Shown one piece after another: positions 42,911 through 53,590 of a stretch of DNA of 64,000 nt. Location of the stretch: contig OX335659.1 of the NCBI GenBank assembly GCA_946894095.1, positions 7,819,501 through 7,883,500 on the forward strand. The letters run 5' to 3'. Numbering within the stretch: the first letter of the stretch is position 1; every line of letters begins with the position of its first letter. Position numbers and translations under genes: made by a program. The notes beneath the pieces were generated by a model that worked only from the letters and a program-made list of their open reading frames with translations, did no database searches and was not told the DNA's origin. The stretch comes from Incurvaria masculella. Its lineage: Eukaryota; Arthropoda; Insecta; Lepidoptera; Incurvariidae.

Positions 42911-43395
42911 GAACTAAGGAAGTGTCATGGCGCGGCGCAGTAAGAAACTTTTTTGGGAATTTTGATTTCCACTTTCCAGTAGCGCCCTTTCCTGACAGCA
43001 TGCGGAGAGCAGTGGCGGCCCTAGCCCTTGATCAGGGCGGAGCGAGATTGTCTTTCAGCGCCCTATAGTCGTCGTATTTACATAACAACTGTATTTTAGT
43101 ATATTTTAAGTAGGTTAATAATAATTACCAACTTTTTAGTGATCCCTTTCATTGCAAAAATCAATACTAGTGTAAATTAATTTTAGTCAGTGTCTAATAA
43201 AATCGGATACGTATGTAAGTAGGGATTGTTATAACATAATTAAAATAAAACAAGATGTCACATTCGCTAAATGGATCGTAATTTATGCAACGTTCATTTG
43301 AACATTTTTCCTTAGGTACGTATGTATTAAACGATATCATCTGAAACTGTTAAAATTGCCAGGTATGACTTTTTCATTAGCTATGGTCGATCTTA

Positions 43396-43772
43396 TTTTT
43401 AGGGTTCCGTACCCAAAGGGTGAAAACGGAACCCTATTACTAAGCCTCCGCTGTCCGTCCGTCCGTCCGTCCGTCCGTCAGTCCGTCCGTCCGTCCGTCC
43501 GTCCGTCCGTCCGTCCGTCCGTCTGTCCGTCTGTCACAGAGCTGTATCTCCATCTGTATCTGTATCTGTAACCGTAACAGGTAGACAGCTGAAATTTTCA
43601 CAGAGTGTGTATTTATTTTGCCGCTACAACAACAAATAGGTAAGATAAAAAAAAAATTAAAATTAAAGGAGGCTCCCATACAAAAAACGTGTTTTTTTGG
43701 TTTTTTGTTTACGATGGTACGGAACCCTTCGTGTGCGAGTCCGACTCGCACTTGGCCGATTTTTTTTTGTGG
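43396..43772 (+). repeat. CCGT-bearing dispersed element, copy 2
   Basis: Same ends as copy 1. The internal CCGT microsatellite is expanded to about 80 bp (43449-43530). Ends CGTGTGCGAGTCCGACTCGC, ACTTGGCC and a T-run. Confidence 0.72.
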
Positions 43773-43999
43773 ACGGAAACTCGCAAACCAAAATAAACAT
43801 ACGCAAATGCTTGCGTGCGTTCCCTGAACTTCTAATCGACTGACTTGAAAAGCGAAGTGTTTTCATAATTTTTGTGACTTTACTTCACTGTATACAAACA
43901 ACGCAAGGACCCGTTGCATGCCACGCCCCCCCCCCCCCTAGCCTCAAAAAGCGCAAAAATATTTTTTTTCCAAATTGTTTCTCGCATTTGGTATTTTGG

Positions 44000-44560
44000 C
44001 GCTCCTAGCCACCTGAATTCAACTTCGGCTGCCTTCGGAAAGCTTAAATTCGCTCTGAAGTCTGACCTTCCGCAAAACTTAAAGACCAAAATATATATAT
44101 GAACAGTGCGTCCTCCCGGTTATGACGTACGGGTGTGAAACGTGGACTCTGACGGTCGCCGTTGTTCAGAAATTGAAAGTTGCCCAGCGAGCAATCAAAT
44201 TGAGGGAGCCATGATGGGAATATCGCTACGGGATATGGTGTGTTACGAGGCAATCCGCCGACGTACCAGAGTAGTCGATATTGGACACCGGGTGGCTAAG
44301 CTCAAGTGGCAGTGGGCTGGCCACGTCAGCCGAAGAGACGACGACCCTTGGAGTAACCGTGTTCTACACTGGCGGCCGTGGACAGGAAAACGGAGTGTGG
44401 GAAGACCACCTGCCAGGTGGGACAACGACATCAAGTGCGTCGACGGAAAGCAGTGGTTCCGTACCGCTGAGAGCCGGGAGGACTGGAGAAAAATTGGAGA
44501 GGCGTATGTCCAGCAGTGGACGCAAACACGCTGACTGACTGACTGACTGAGCCACCTGGC
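44000..44560 (+). pseudogene. RTE-type LINE 3' fragment
   Basis: An open stretch reads GISLRDMVCYEAIRRRTRVV, DIGHRVAKLKWQWAGHVSRR, WRPWTGKRSVGRPPARWDND and IGEAYVQQWTQTR then a stop. Upstream, AAFGKLKFALKSDLPQ is in another frame. The tail is (GACT)n at 44533-44553. This is the C-terminal end of an endonuclease-reverse transcriptase; the catalytic part is absent. Confidence 0.85.
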
Positions 44561-45324
44561 GCCTAGAGCGACCGATAACGAGTGGCGTTATAGGTACCCT
44601 AGGGCTGCCTCTGCGGAGAGGCAACTGCATTTTTCAGTTGCGCGCTTGCCTGACAGCATACAGACAGGGCAACCTCAGCTTTCTATAAGTAGTTTTATTA
44701 ATTTGCGAGGATTTTTTTTGCAATCGGAAGCACCATAAAAGCATCTCGCTGATTTACGCGCGTCGATTTTGTACTTACTTTGATTTATAGGTTTGTAAAC
44801 ATCTTACACGAGCGAGCACAATACGGCGCACGAGCCGATTGTTGAGTTAAAACTATATTTAGCGTGGCGTCTGCTTCAGGCACATCGGATCAGAAATGTG
44901 CATCTTTATACCCATTTAGTGGGTGGAGCCAAATTGTGTCAGAGCACCTAGTCCGACATGTCACCTAAATTTACGTTTACGCCAAACCGATCGACTTTTT
45001 TTTCTTTTTCTCATTCAAATGTATGGAGAATTGAAGAGTGAGCGCAGTGGGCGTTAAGCGAACATTTGCGAGTCTGAGTTTGATTTGACAGCCGCCGTCG
45101 CCGTAAATACGTTTACGCAGACTCCGCGTTTTCATACAAATTTGGTAGTCCGATTTTGATTTTAACACGCTGAAGAACGTGGCGGTTTGGTTTGACGTTT
45201 TTACGTAACTTCAAAGTTCCGTAAACGCCAATTTAGGGATGGGCAGCTGTGCTGAGGACCAAACACCTCGTCTCGCGAAATCACGCTCAGCGAGGCGGCA
45301 GCCTACCAGCGGATTTGTTGATTA

Positions 45325-45930
45325 TCGCTGAGCTAGCGAGCTTGTAGGTAGGCACATGCCGGCAACCAGTTCCATATATTGGCGGTGCGGCAGAAAAATG
45401 AGTTTGAAAAACGTTCTCAGAAGCCTAATGTCAATCACAAGGGGGTACTCTGATTCTCTGCGGCGGGTGTTCCGGATATAGGTAGGATGGGGAGGATTGA
45501 GGTATACAAGTTCCACAGAGCAACGTCAATGGTAGTACCTGTAGAAACAGACTGAGCGACCCCACACATCGTCTATGGCTCAGGGACTCCAGGCCAACGG
45601 TGAGTTGTGAATCCCGAACAAGACGGACCGCTCGGTGCTGAATTTAGTCCAATGACGCCAACAGGTACTGGAGACTGCCTTCCCATATTTGGCTAAAGTA
45701 TTCTATCACCGGCCTAATCTGTGATTTGTACAGAAGCACTAGTTTTACCGGTGAAAAGAACCTTCTGCAACGGCATATGATCCCCAGTTTCTGCGATGCA
45801 ATTTTGGCCTTGAATTTGTGCCGAAATCCCACGTCTTTGAAAATGTTGCAGCCCAGTAAGTCCAGGCGCTCCGAGACAGGGACGACATTGCCTCGAAAAC
45901 TTGCTAGGAGCATGGTCATATACGGCCCTG
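45325..45930 (-). pseudogene. LINE reverse-transcriptase C-terminal remnant
   Basis: The minus strand gives GCNIFKDVGFRHKFKAKIAS, VLLYKSQIRPVIEYFSQIWE and, in another frame, EELVYLNPPHPTYIRNTRRR and FFKLIFLPHRQYMELVAGMC. This is the usual order at the end of Jockey/R1-like LINE ORF2. Frames are broken and there is no catalytic core. Confidence 0.75.
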
Positions 45931-45944
45931 CTCTCAGCTATACA

Positions 45945-46050
45945 CGAACAATTTTTCATTGCCGCTTCGACCATCTTTCATCCAATGCGTTGGTATCAAC
46001 CTTTGGTTGCTCAACTAACTGTACCGCCAGTAGGGAACGCGATGTAAAAT
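45945..46050 (-). mobile_element. SINE body fragment, minus strand
   Basis: Complement of the shared SINE body: CAATTTTTCATTGCCGCTTC, GACCAT and ATCCAATGCGTTGGTA. Confidence 0.65.
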
Positions 46051-46357
46051 TTTACCTATAAATATAGTAATCGAACTATGGAGTGTCCTGAATTTTCAAC
46101 GAAATGGTACGATTTGTAGGTACCTACTTTAGATCATCGTTTGTTAGCGTCGGAGGCAGCCGTTTTCGCCTCGACCCAGAAATAAAGTGCTTTATAAAGA
46201 TTTTATGGCATGCATTCGACCCACCTATATCTTAAATGCGATTGGAGCTTCAGCATGCATCATAATCATATAGGTATATGTGATGAGAGCGAAGGGCGAA
46301 CAGAAATTCAAAGTGAAAACAAAAGCTCCTACAAACGAGTAAGTAGTAGCAAAAAAG

Positions 46358-46712
46358 CGTCTCGTAGCCTAGTGGCGCAGGTACTTGCGTAGCATAGTTT
46401 GGGTTCAAATCCTTGTCCCGATCATGCACCACTTTCTTTCTATTTCTGAGTTTGATACGTGCACTTCGTTACGAATGAGAGCTGTTCAATGGTTCGGAAC
46501 CCATGTCAAACTGTAGGTTCCCTTCCCCTAGCCTACTCGGTGATAGGGTTAAGCCCATGGTTGAAGCTGAAATTAAATATTGTCCGTGTTTTCCATACAG
46601 TTCAGTGTAGCCGCGTTCATAACGGGAAGGTCCTGGCATGGCACCTAATTCTTTCGGGAATCAGATGTGGTCGTTGTGTGGTATTCCCATCCATATCGGG
46701 TTCCATAAAAAG
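46358..46712 (+). mobile_element. tRNA-headed SINE, near full length
   Basis: The head CTCGTAGCCTAGTGGCGCAG has an A box one base off consensus, and GGTTCAAATCC is a perfect B box. The full body follows: TTTGATACGTGCACTTCG, TCAATGGTTCGGAACCCATG, AAACTGTAGGTTCCCTTCCC, TTGTCCGTGTTTTCCATACA, GGGAAGGTCCTGGCATGGCA, then CATCCATATCGGGTTCCATA and an A-run. Best reference copy for this SINE in the window. Confidence 0.85.
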
Positions 46713-47413
46713 CTAGGAACATATCTATTTAGATGTTATGGGATTGGTGTGTTTTTAGTACTGAAGGCGACCCAGGGCGTCGCCAGCCCGGAATGGCCCA
46801 GGGGGGCAGCTTGATATATGTACGATAGGAAAAGTATGAATCGTAGATACAAACTGCATCACCCAAGACGACACACTTGGACTTTGACCTACATACGTTT
46901 ACCTTGCAAATGCCAATGCCTACTGTGAAGTAGGAAACATGAAGCTCTAGGGTTCCTATGAAATGGAACATCCAGAGGATTGCAAGTGCAATAAGTGGTA
47001 GTGCAAGTAAGACGTGCCTCCCATCCAATGAACAGCTATGCTAAAGCAGGTGAGATCTTGGGGGCATTCAACATTGATAATGTGTGTAGGCAACTGCGTA
47101 TGTGCTCCAGATTAATTTATGCATCCTAGCCAAAAAAAATGTAGCCATTTAACTCAGGGATACTGAAAAGTTATCAAAGAACAGTGGTGTAGATTGTAAA
47201 CAGTATCTACGTTAATTCCCAGAGGGTGCTAAAGGAAAAAATCAATAACGTGCTCCTCTTTTTTTCTGAAATCTAAAAGAAATGCCACCCCCGTCCCCAT
47301 ATCCTTCGATCACGTGATTTCGGGCGGCGAAAATAAATTTTTGTTTTTGATAAAATGGAAGAATATAGAATTGTGCCCTAGAATCCTCTCCCAAAGTTAT
47401 TGCAATCAGTGGT
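46713..47413. other. Spacer downstream of InaF exon 1
   Basis: No gene or recognised repeat. If the frame of the InaF exon is not spliced, this would be its 3' UTR. Confidence 0.3.
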
Positions 47414-47896
47414 TTAACAGGGTGCGGCTGTACTGCGTGCTGCCTGTGGCAGCGGGGCGGGTTGTGCGACGGCGTGGTGCGACGTACCGCTGCGGGGCGA
47501 GCACGGGGGCGGCGGTGCTGGCGGCAGTGCGGGCGGGGTGCGGAGTGCTAGGGAGGCGAGTGCCGCGCCGCCGGTGCTACTAAAGTTTGTTGACGAGACC
47601 TTCGGCTTGACGTAGTGCGGCCCCTTGGGCTCCCAGAAGAACACGTAGTACAGGGACAGCATGATCGCCGCGAGCGACACCGAGAACACGTACACCACCA
47701 CCGTCAGCACGCGCACCATCTTCTTGTCGCGCTTCGGCTCGTACAGTCGGTCCTTCGACTCCTCGGCCGCCAGCATCACCTTCTCCTCGCCGGACGACGT
47801 CGCGTGCAGCTTCTCGTGCAGGCTGTTCCCGCGCAGCGAGCCGCCGCCTCCGCCGCTCGAGCGCACGCTGTTCGTCATGTTCGACTTGCCGCTCAT
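47414..47896 (-). CDS. InaF-motif (TRP-interacting helix) protein 1
   Basis: Single-pass membrane protein family named for Drosophila InaF, which supports TRP channel function in photoreceptors. The frame starts at the ATG at 47896 (MSGKSNMTNSVRSS) and has a cytosolic part with a poly-Gly run and SGEEKVMLAAEE. The diagnostic segment follows: RDKKMVRVLTVVVYVFSVSL then AAIMLSLYYVFFWEPKGPHY, with the basic residues, one transmembrane helix and SLYYVFFW. After that the sequence is Ala/Pro-rich and less typical. A good donor (GCG|GTACGT) ends a 409-nt exon at 47488, leaving one base that would fit the exon at 41313. Unspliced, the frame stops at 47414. It lies inside the predicted intron of paralogue 2. 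The exact C-terminus is uncertain. Confidence 0.8.
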   Translation of the reverse strand: MSGKSNMTNSVRSSGGGGGSLRGNSLHEKLHATSSGEEKVMLAAEESKDRLYEPKRDKKMVRVLTVVVYVFSVSLAAIMLSLYYVFFWEPKGPHYVKPKVSSTNFSSTGGAALASLALRTPPALPPAPPPPCSPRSGTSHHAVAQPAPLPQAARSTAAPC

Positions 47897-49344
47897 TCCG
47901 GGGCGACTGCTCTCAGTCCTAACCTGCCGCTCCAAAGTGGGGCAACGCTATCGATGTGCCCCAGTTCGCGCGGTGCGACGCGGCGCCGCTGGGGGGCGCT
48001 CGTTCACTCGCGCGTGTCGCCGCTTCGGCCGCGACGTCGCACTAACGATGTGTTACGCTTGACACTATCTGATGCAGACTGGACTCTCATTATGGACGCG
48101 CCGCCGCTCACCGTTCGACAGACACCTTGTTTATCCTTTAATTTCCCGCGGGAGCATCTATTCCAGTTCGCTGACGTAAGCAGACCGCTTCGCAATCGCC
48201 CCGTGCAAACGCGATCGAAACTAATTTAGATGTAAACCTCGATGTGAACTAACTGGAACAGCCGGCCTTGGGTCGGCCACACTACATTTATATTATATAC
48301 ACAAAGTCTGTTTGTCAGTTTGTTTGAAAACAATACGAGGTTCGTCGGGGGCAGGAAAGCACTCCACTAGTTAGTTGTCAAGGTAGAGGGTAGAACCAGG
48401 GTGTCACGTCACTGCGCGAGGGCTGCGCAAACAATGTCCCAATTTATTTAATTCTAGTGCTAGATCTGGCGCCCACAATTTTGGTTCGACGATACCATAA
48501 ATGTTCTCTGTATTCTGGAGCGCAGATGATCGGCGCGCGCTGGTGTTTGGGAACAAAATCAATATTTGCCTGACGTCTAAAATTTCCCGCCATTATCCAA
48601 ATGTCGACTGACCTTTGAATTGACTGGATCCTTGAACTGATTTTAACGTTTCTTTTACAACTTCTACAAATGGAACATGTTAAAATCTACCTACCTACTA
48701 TGTACCTCAAAACTAAAAATTTCCCTGGACACAGATGTCGTCAACCGTAATCATTCCAAGTCAAGTTATCGTAAACGTGGGCAGTCAGTAAATCATAATA
48801 TCAAATACATTATGACAATATCATAAATATTATAAAGTAAAATGTTTCTCGTGTTTTTTTTCACCGTATTAAGTAACTAACGCTTTAGGTCTGTCAACAT
48901 TTATTATCATTTTATGATTTTTACCGAAAATTTAATCGACAAAAACATTTCAAATACTAATTATCGAACCTGCTCACAAAATAATCGGTTGAGTATTAGC
49001 GAGAGTATAAATACGAGAGTATTTTTTCCCAAGCTAAAACGAAGACCGCTCACGGTTCGCGCTCGCTCGGCCAATAATGACTAGCTAAGGCACCTGGCTC
49101 CGCTCGGGTCAATGTCGATTTGGACTGATGTCGAGCTGAATTATTTCCTGGATATAAAGTAACGCAAAAGACTGGTCCACGACAGTATAGATATCTACAA
49201 AATTTGAGCTTATCGGTTAAGCCGATATGGCGTGATTGAATCAGAAACATCAAAATATTGCCATTCATAAAATCAGTTAGAAGGAATGCATGTAATGAAA
49301 TCCTTCGTCGTAAAAATTTTGGGTCGATTTTATTAAAAGCACGT
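47897..49344. other. 5' flank of InaF-motif gene 1
   Basis: GC-rich and CpG-dense up to about 48230, consistent with a promoter or 5' UTR on the minus strand. From 48240 to 49340 it is AT-rich with nothing recognised. Confidence 0.4.
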
Positions 49345-49636
49345 GCCGCTCTGCTGTCCATCCGTCCGTCCGTCCGTCTGTCACAGGGCTGTAGCACTAT
49401 TACTTATTCTGTGGCTGTATCTCAGTCTAATGTTCTGTTATCTCAGTAACCGTAACAGATAGACAGCTGAAATTTTCACAGAGTGTGTATTTATTTTGCC
49501 GCTATAACAAAAAATAGGTAAAATAAAAAATAAAAAAATATATTAATTCGGGCCCCCACACAAAAAACGTGATTTTTTTAAGATGGTACGGAACCCTTCG
49601 TATGCGAGTCCGACTCGCACTTGGCCGGTTTTTTTT
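49345..49636 (+). repeat. CCGT-bearing dispersed element, copy 3 (5'-truncated)
   Basis: CCGCTCTGCTGTCC, a short (CCGT)n, GTCACAGGGCTGTAGC, ending CGTATGCGAGTCCGACTCGC, ACTTGGCCGG and a T-run. The left terminal AGGGTTCCGTACCC is missing. Confidence 0.7.
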
Positions 49637-49949
49637 ACATAGACTTTGACAGAACCGAACACGAGAACTCGCTTTCGCTTTCCCGAGTAGACCGCTGGGC
49701 TTCACTTCACTCGTTGAAGATCAACAAGTATGTGAGGGTCGCGGCCGGAAGTCGGTGCAGAACACATAATTGGACCCAGAAGTTACACAGAAGGCAAAGG
49801 TCAAGTGGAGCCTCTTCCCGCGGCGACCCCACAAACCGCGAACTATGTAATATACCACCAATATAACTGTCTGTGCCCTCAAGTAAGAAAGTACGAAGTG
49901 TAGACAGAAACTCGTCCGGTTAGCGGCAGCTTAGCCACACTTTAGTGAT

Positions 49950-50090
49950 AGTCAGTCAGTCAGTCAGCGTGTTTGCGTCCACTGCTGGACATACGCCTCT
50001 CCATTGGTTCTCCAGTCCTCCCGGCCTTCAGCGGTACGGAACCACTGCTTTCCGCCGACGCACTTGATGTCGTCGTCCTGGTGGTGGTAA
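49950..50090 (-). pseudogene. RTE-type LINE extreme 3' fragment
   Basis: GTCAGTCAGTCAGTCAGCGT, TCCACTGCTGGACATACGCC and GGTACGGAACCACTGC match the complement of 44430-44550, so only the last 45 codons and the tail are present. Confidence 0.75.
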
Positions 50091-50091
50091 C

Positions 50092-50478
50092 GCCGGCTAT
50101 TCAGTTCGCTTACGAATTAGGATCGCGCAACATCGAATGTTTGTTGCACTAAATTGCGTACTGTGACATCAACGTGTTCGCGATCTTACGTATAGTTGGA
50201 ACTAGAGAACATCAGAGGCTCTATTACGATTTACAAATCACAATATGTTATATCTTTATTGATACATATTTTTAACACATTTATTTTATTATATGTATAA
50301 TTGTACACAAATATAAAAATCCATGGACGGGTGATTTAGTGTATTCCTCAAATGTCTGCTCTATTAAATGGTGTCAACCTGTGGTATCGAAGAGCTCAGC
50401 GACATTTCGATAAGTGATTTGTAACTCGTAATAGGGCCTCCGAAGTCACCGACCGCGTAAGCGAACTGCCTGGCGGCG
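50092..50478. mobile_element. Nested inverted-repeat elements
   Basis: The outer pair is GCCGGCTATTCAGTTCGC and TTACG at the left against CGTAAGCGAACTGCCTGGCG at the right. The inner pair, 50215-50440, is GGCTCTATTACGATTTACAA against TTGTAACTCGTAATAGGGCC. It looks like one MITE inserted in another. Non-coding. Confidence 0.6.
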
Positions 50479-52039
50479 CTACTGTCAGTGTACGTTTATC
50501 ACTATGCTGCCATACTAAACTTATCATGTTGCATCTAAGTTATGGACAAACGATTCTGTACATTTAATTGTTATTTGTATCCTAAGCATTTTTTTGACAG
50601 ATTCATATAGTTTTTTTTTGGGGGTTGTTTTTTGAAAGCGTGATAAAATTATCGGTGATAAATTTTGCCGAAAACTCGATACAAATGTTCAAGTCCACAT
50701 TAATTTTGAGGTTAGGAATTGGTTTTGCAAACGTGTTAGCACTAAAGTTTTTCATTTTGCAATAAATCATCACTTCTGTGTATTTGATCACGTTTTAGAA
50801 AGACTACACCTACCTAGGTACCTAGCATCTTTTCTGAACGAACAACACTCACTCACCCTCCTGCTGAAAGTATCTTCTATTCCAGGGAGAAATTAAAGTA
50901 ATTTGATAGATTGCAATTAAGTGCTTTGGTCTATGTTGAGGGACAAAGGAGGGAGAATAGCAAGTGCTCGAGGGTGCAAGTTTTTTTTTTAATACGCTCT
51001 AGCATTGAATTTGAACACCAGCTATAGTTTTATTATGGCACAACAATTTGCCGGCGACTTGAACTAGGCGTAAGGCAGGAAGTACCTATTTTAAAAATAA
51101 AGTACGAGCGTACCATATCGATCAGGTGCAATGTATAAATGTCATTCATCTTTCTTGTAAGGCATTTCGTTTATAACGATATCTACATTGAAGCATTGTG
51201 GTCAGATCTTTGCTGACTCTATTGTCCGATACAAAAATCGACTTTCGTGACAACAGCAATTAGGTTGATATCTCAATCATTGCAGTCAAAATGCCTTAAT
51301 ATGATCAATATAAGAAACGAGCGTCATCTATGATTTGGCGAAAAACATACCTATAATTAAGTAGACATTGTTACCTGTAAAAAGACCAAGCTAAGCTCAG
51401 CCTGACATCTTCTATTAGTATTACAATCAACTTTGTTGCTGTGATTTCTGTGGCTGCAAAACTACATGCAGATTCTTCTTAACGCAATTAAAAAAAAATT
51501 GGCACTTTGAATTGAGAGCTTTCAGGGCATTTCATGGTTCGGAACCCATCGTGTAGGTACATCGCGAAGTAAGAACTTCACAGGACTGCCTCTTTACGCA
51601 AATATTCAGCGACGCGGTTGCCGGGCGTCCATTCCTGTCAGGCATTGGCCAGATGACGGGGATTTACCATGGTAAATTATCTTGCCGGTAGAACGGGCAA
51701 GTGATTACATCTGACGTTTCGTACCATGTCTTCTTCAAGTGACGAGCTATTTGTTCAAATGAACTGAAATTCACATGTAAGTATGGTACGAAATGCAACT
51801 TAATGTCAAATTTAATCACTCACCTGCCTGTTCACCCGGCGAGTTAATTTACCATGATAACACACCTGGCCACCAACAAGCTAGTTTGCTTGGCATAATT
51901 ATGAAGTGAAGACCGATGGGGGAACCATGTGGCGCAGGCGTCTGGAGCAGCATCCATGTCCAGTTGCATAAAAAGGGGGTCTACTCAGGAATCAATAAAT
52001 CTCGCGTAAGAAACTTTCAAACTCTATGTAGAAAAAAAT
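50479..52039. other. InaF-like intron sequence, mostly unrecognised
   Basis: No gene is seen. Small SINE scraps occur at 51530-51560 (CATGGTTCGGAACCCAT) and 51930-51975 (CATCCATGTCCAGTTGCATA). On the predicted gene model all of this lies in the intron of InaF-motif protein 2. Confidence 0.35.
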
Positions 52040-52232
52040 ATAAATAAGTGCATTTCGTCACAATGGCAATAAAAAATTGTCTCCCTGTTTTCCATCCAGT
52101 TCAGTAACCGAACCGTGCTCATAAAGGGAAGATCCTGGCATGGCACCTAATTCCTTCGAGAATGGTGTATTGGGCTAATATCATAAGGGAAGTTGTGTGG
52201 TATTAGCCATCCATGTCAGGTTGCATAAAACA
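52040..52232 (+). mobile_element. SINE fragment next to the InaF exon 2 donor
   Basis: AAGTGCATTTCGTCACAATG, TTTTCCATCCAGTTCAG, GGCATGGCACCTAATTCCTT and GGTATTAGCCATCCATGTCA then GCATAAAAC. It ends only about 25 bases from the predicted donor at 52256. Confidence 0.78.
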
Positions 52233-52256
52233 AGAAGACGTTTCATAAAGACCCAC

Positions 52257-52542
52257 CTGGGGAGCTCACGAACGCCTGCAGCATGCTCGCGCCGACGTTG
52301 GAGGCGTTCCTCGCGTGCTCGGCCAGGTGGTTGCGCGGCGGGTCCCACACGAACACGTAGTACACGGAGAGCAGGATCGCGGCGAAGGAGACGGACAGCA
52401 GGTACGCGAGCACAGTGAGCACGCGCACCACCTTGCTCGCGCTCGCGTCGTGCAGCTCCTTCGTGTGCCCCACGAGCACCTCCTCGCCCGACGACGAGTC
52501 GTCGCGCCCGCCCGCCGCCGGTTCCTCGATGCTCACACTCAT
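52257..52542 (-). CDS. InaF-motif (TRP-interacting helix) protein 2, 5' exon
   Basis: Minus-strand exon of 286 nt starting at the ATG at 52542 (MSVSIEEPAAGGRDDSSSGE). Residues 38-68 carry the InaF motif, VVRVLTVLAYLLSVSFAA then ILLSVYYVFVWDP: one transmembrane helix flanked by basic residues and ending in an aromatic YYVFVW block. It is clearly paralogous to the exon at 47488-47896, and both share SGEE upstream of the helix. The exon ends CCCAG|GTGGGT with one base left over, matching the entry phase of the exon at 41313; joined, the protein would be 177 residues. Unspliced, the frame reads four more codons and stops at 52243. Immediately upstream of the start is a 106-bp minisatellite. Confidence 0.82.
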
Positions 52543-52555
52543 GGCGGCCCTCAAC

Positions 52556-53590
52556 TCATAGGCTCTATTCGTTCATGCAAGCCTGGTACTTTACGCTGCA
52601 ACTTCAATGGATTTGCCCTGTTGCGCGGAGCGGCGCTGCTTAGTCTACAGTGGACCCTCAGCTGTTATGCTCTATTAGTTCCTGCGAGCCTGGTACTTTA
52701 CGCTGCAACTTCAATGGGTTTTCCCTGTTGCGGGGCGCTGCGCAGTCTAAGTGAACCCTCAGCTCTAGGGATGCTCTATTAGTTCCTGCGAGCCTGGTAC
52801 TTTACGCTGCGACTTCAGTGGATTTTCCCTGTTGCGGGGAGCTGCGTAGTCTGCAGTGGACCCTCAGCTCTAGGGTATGCTCTATTAGTTCCTGCGAGCC
52901 TGGTACTTTACCCTGCGACTTCAGTAGATTTTCCCTGTTGCGGGGAGCTGCGTAGTCTGCAGTGGACCCTCAGCTCTAGGGTATGCTCTATTAGTTCCTG
53001 CGAGCCTGGTACTTTACCCTGCGACTTCAGTAGATTTTCCCTGTTGCGGGAAGCTGCGTAGTCTGCAGTGGACCCTCAGCTCTAGGGTATGCTCTATTAG
53101 TTCCTGCGAGCCTGGTAATTTACCCTGCGACTTCAGTAGATTTTCCCTGTTGCGGGGCGCTGCGTAGTCTACAGTGGACCCTCAGCTCTAGGTTATGCTC
53201 TATTAGTTCCTGCGAGCCTGGTACTTTACGCTGCGACTTCAGTAGATTTTCCCTGTTGCGGGGAGCTGCGTAGTCTTCAGTGGACCCTCAGCTCTAGGGT
53301 ATGCTCTATTAGTTCCTGCGAGCCTGGTACTTAACGTTTCAATTTCAATGGATTTTCCCTGTTGCGGGGCGCTGCGCAGTCTTCAGTGGACCCTCAGCTC
53401 TAGAGTATGCTTTATTTGTTCCTGCATGCGAGCCTGGTCCTTCACGCTGAAACTTAAATGGATCTTCCTTGTTGCGGCGCGCTCAGAAGTCTACAGCTCT
53501 ACCCTCAGCTTGCGAGTTTGTCACTTTTACGCTGCGTCTTCAATGGATTTTCTCTGTTCCGGGACGTTGCGAAGTTTACACTACAGTAGT
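52556..53590. repeat. 106-bp minisatellite, about 9.5 copies
   Basis: Units begin TATGCTCTATTAGTTCCTGC at about 52666, 52770, 52876, 52982, 53088, 53194, 53300 and 53406, a strict 106-bp period after the first two. Worn units lie at 52560 and 53510. Each contains CGAGCCTGGTACTTTACGCTG, GATTTTCCCTGTTGCGGGG and GTGGACCCTCAGCTCTAGG-type blocks. It starts about 14 bases upstream of the InaF-2 ATG (minus strand), so it would be 5' UTR or core promoter. Frames through it are not conserved as protein. Confidence 0.92.

Noticed and set aside
43440..43751. Protein with DGRT/VRPS repeats
   Set aside because: Direct translation of the CCGT microsatellite in a dispersed repeat.
47615..48229. Arginine-rich plus-strand frame of 204 codons
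   Set aside because: Antisense shadow of the InaF-motif exon and its GC-rich flank.
52315..52782. Plus-strand frame of 155 codons over the InaF-2 exon
   Set aside because: Antisense shadow that runs on into the minisatellite.
52556..53590. CRISPR array
   Set aside because: Contiguous 106-bp tandem units with no spacers, in a eukaryotic genome.
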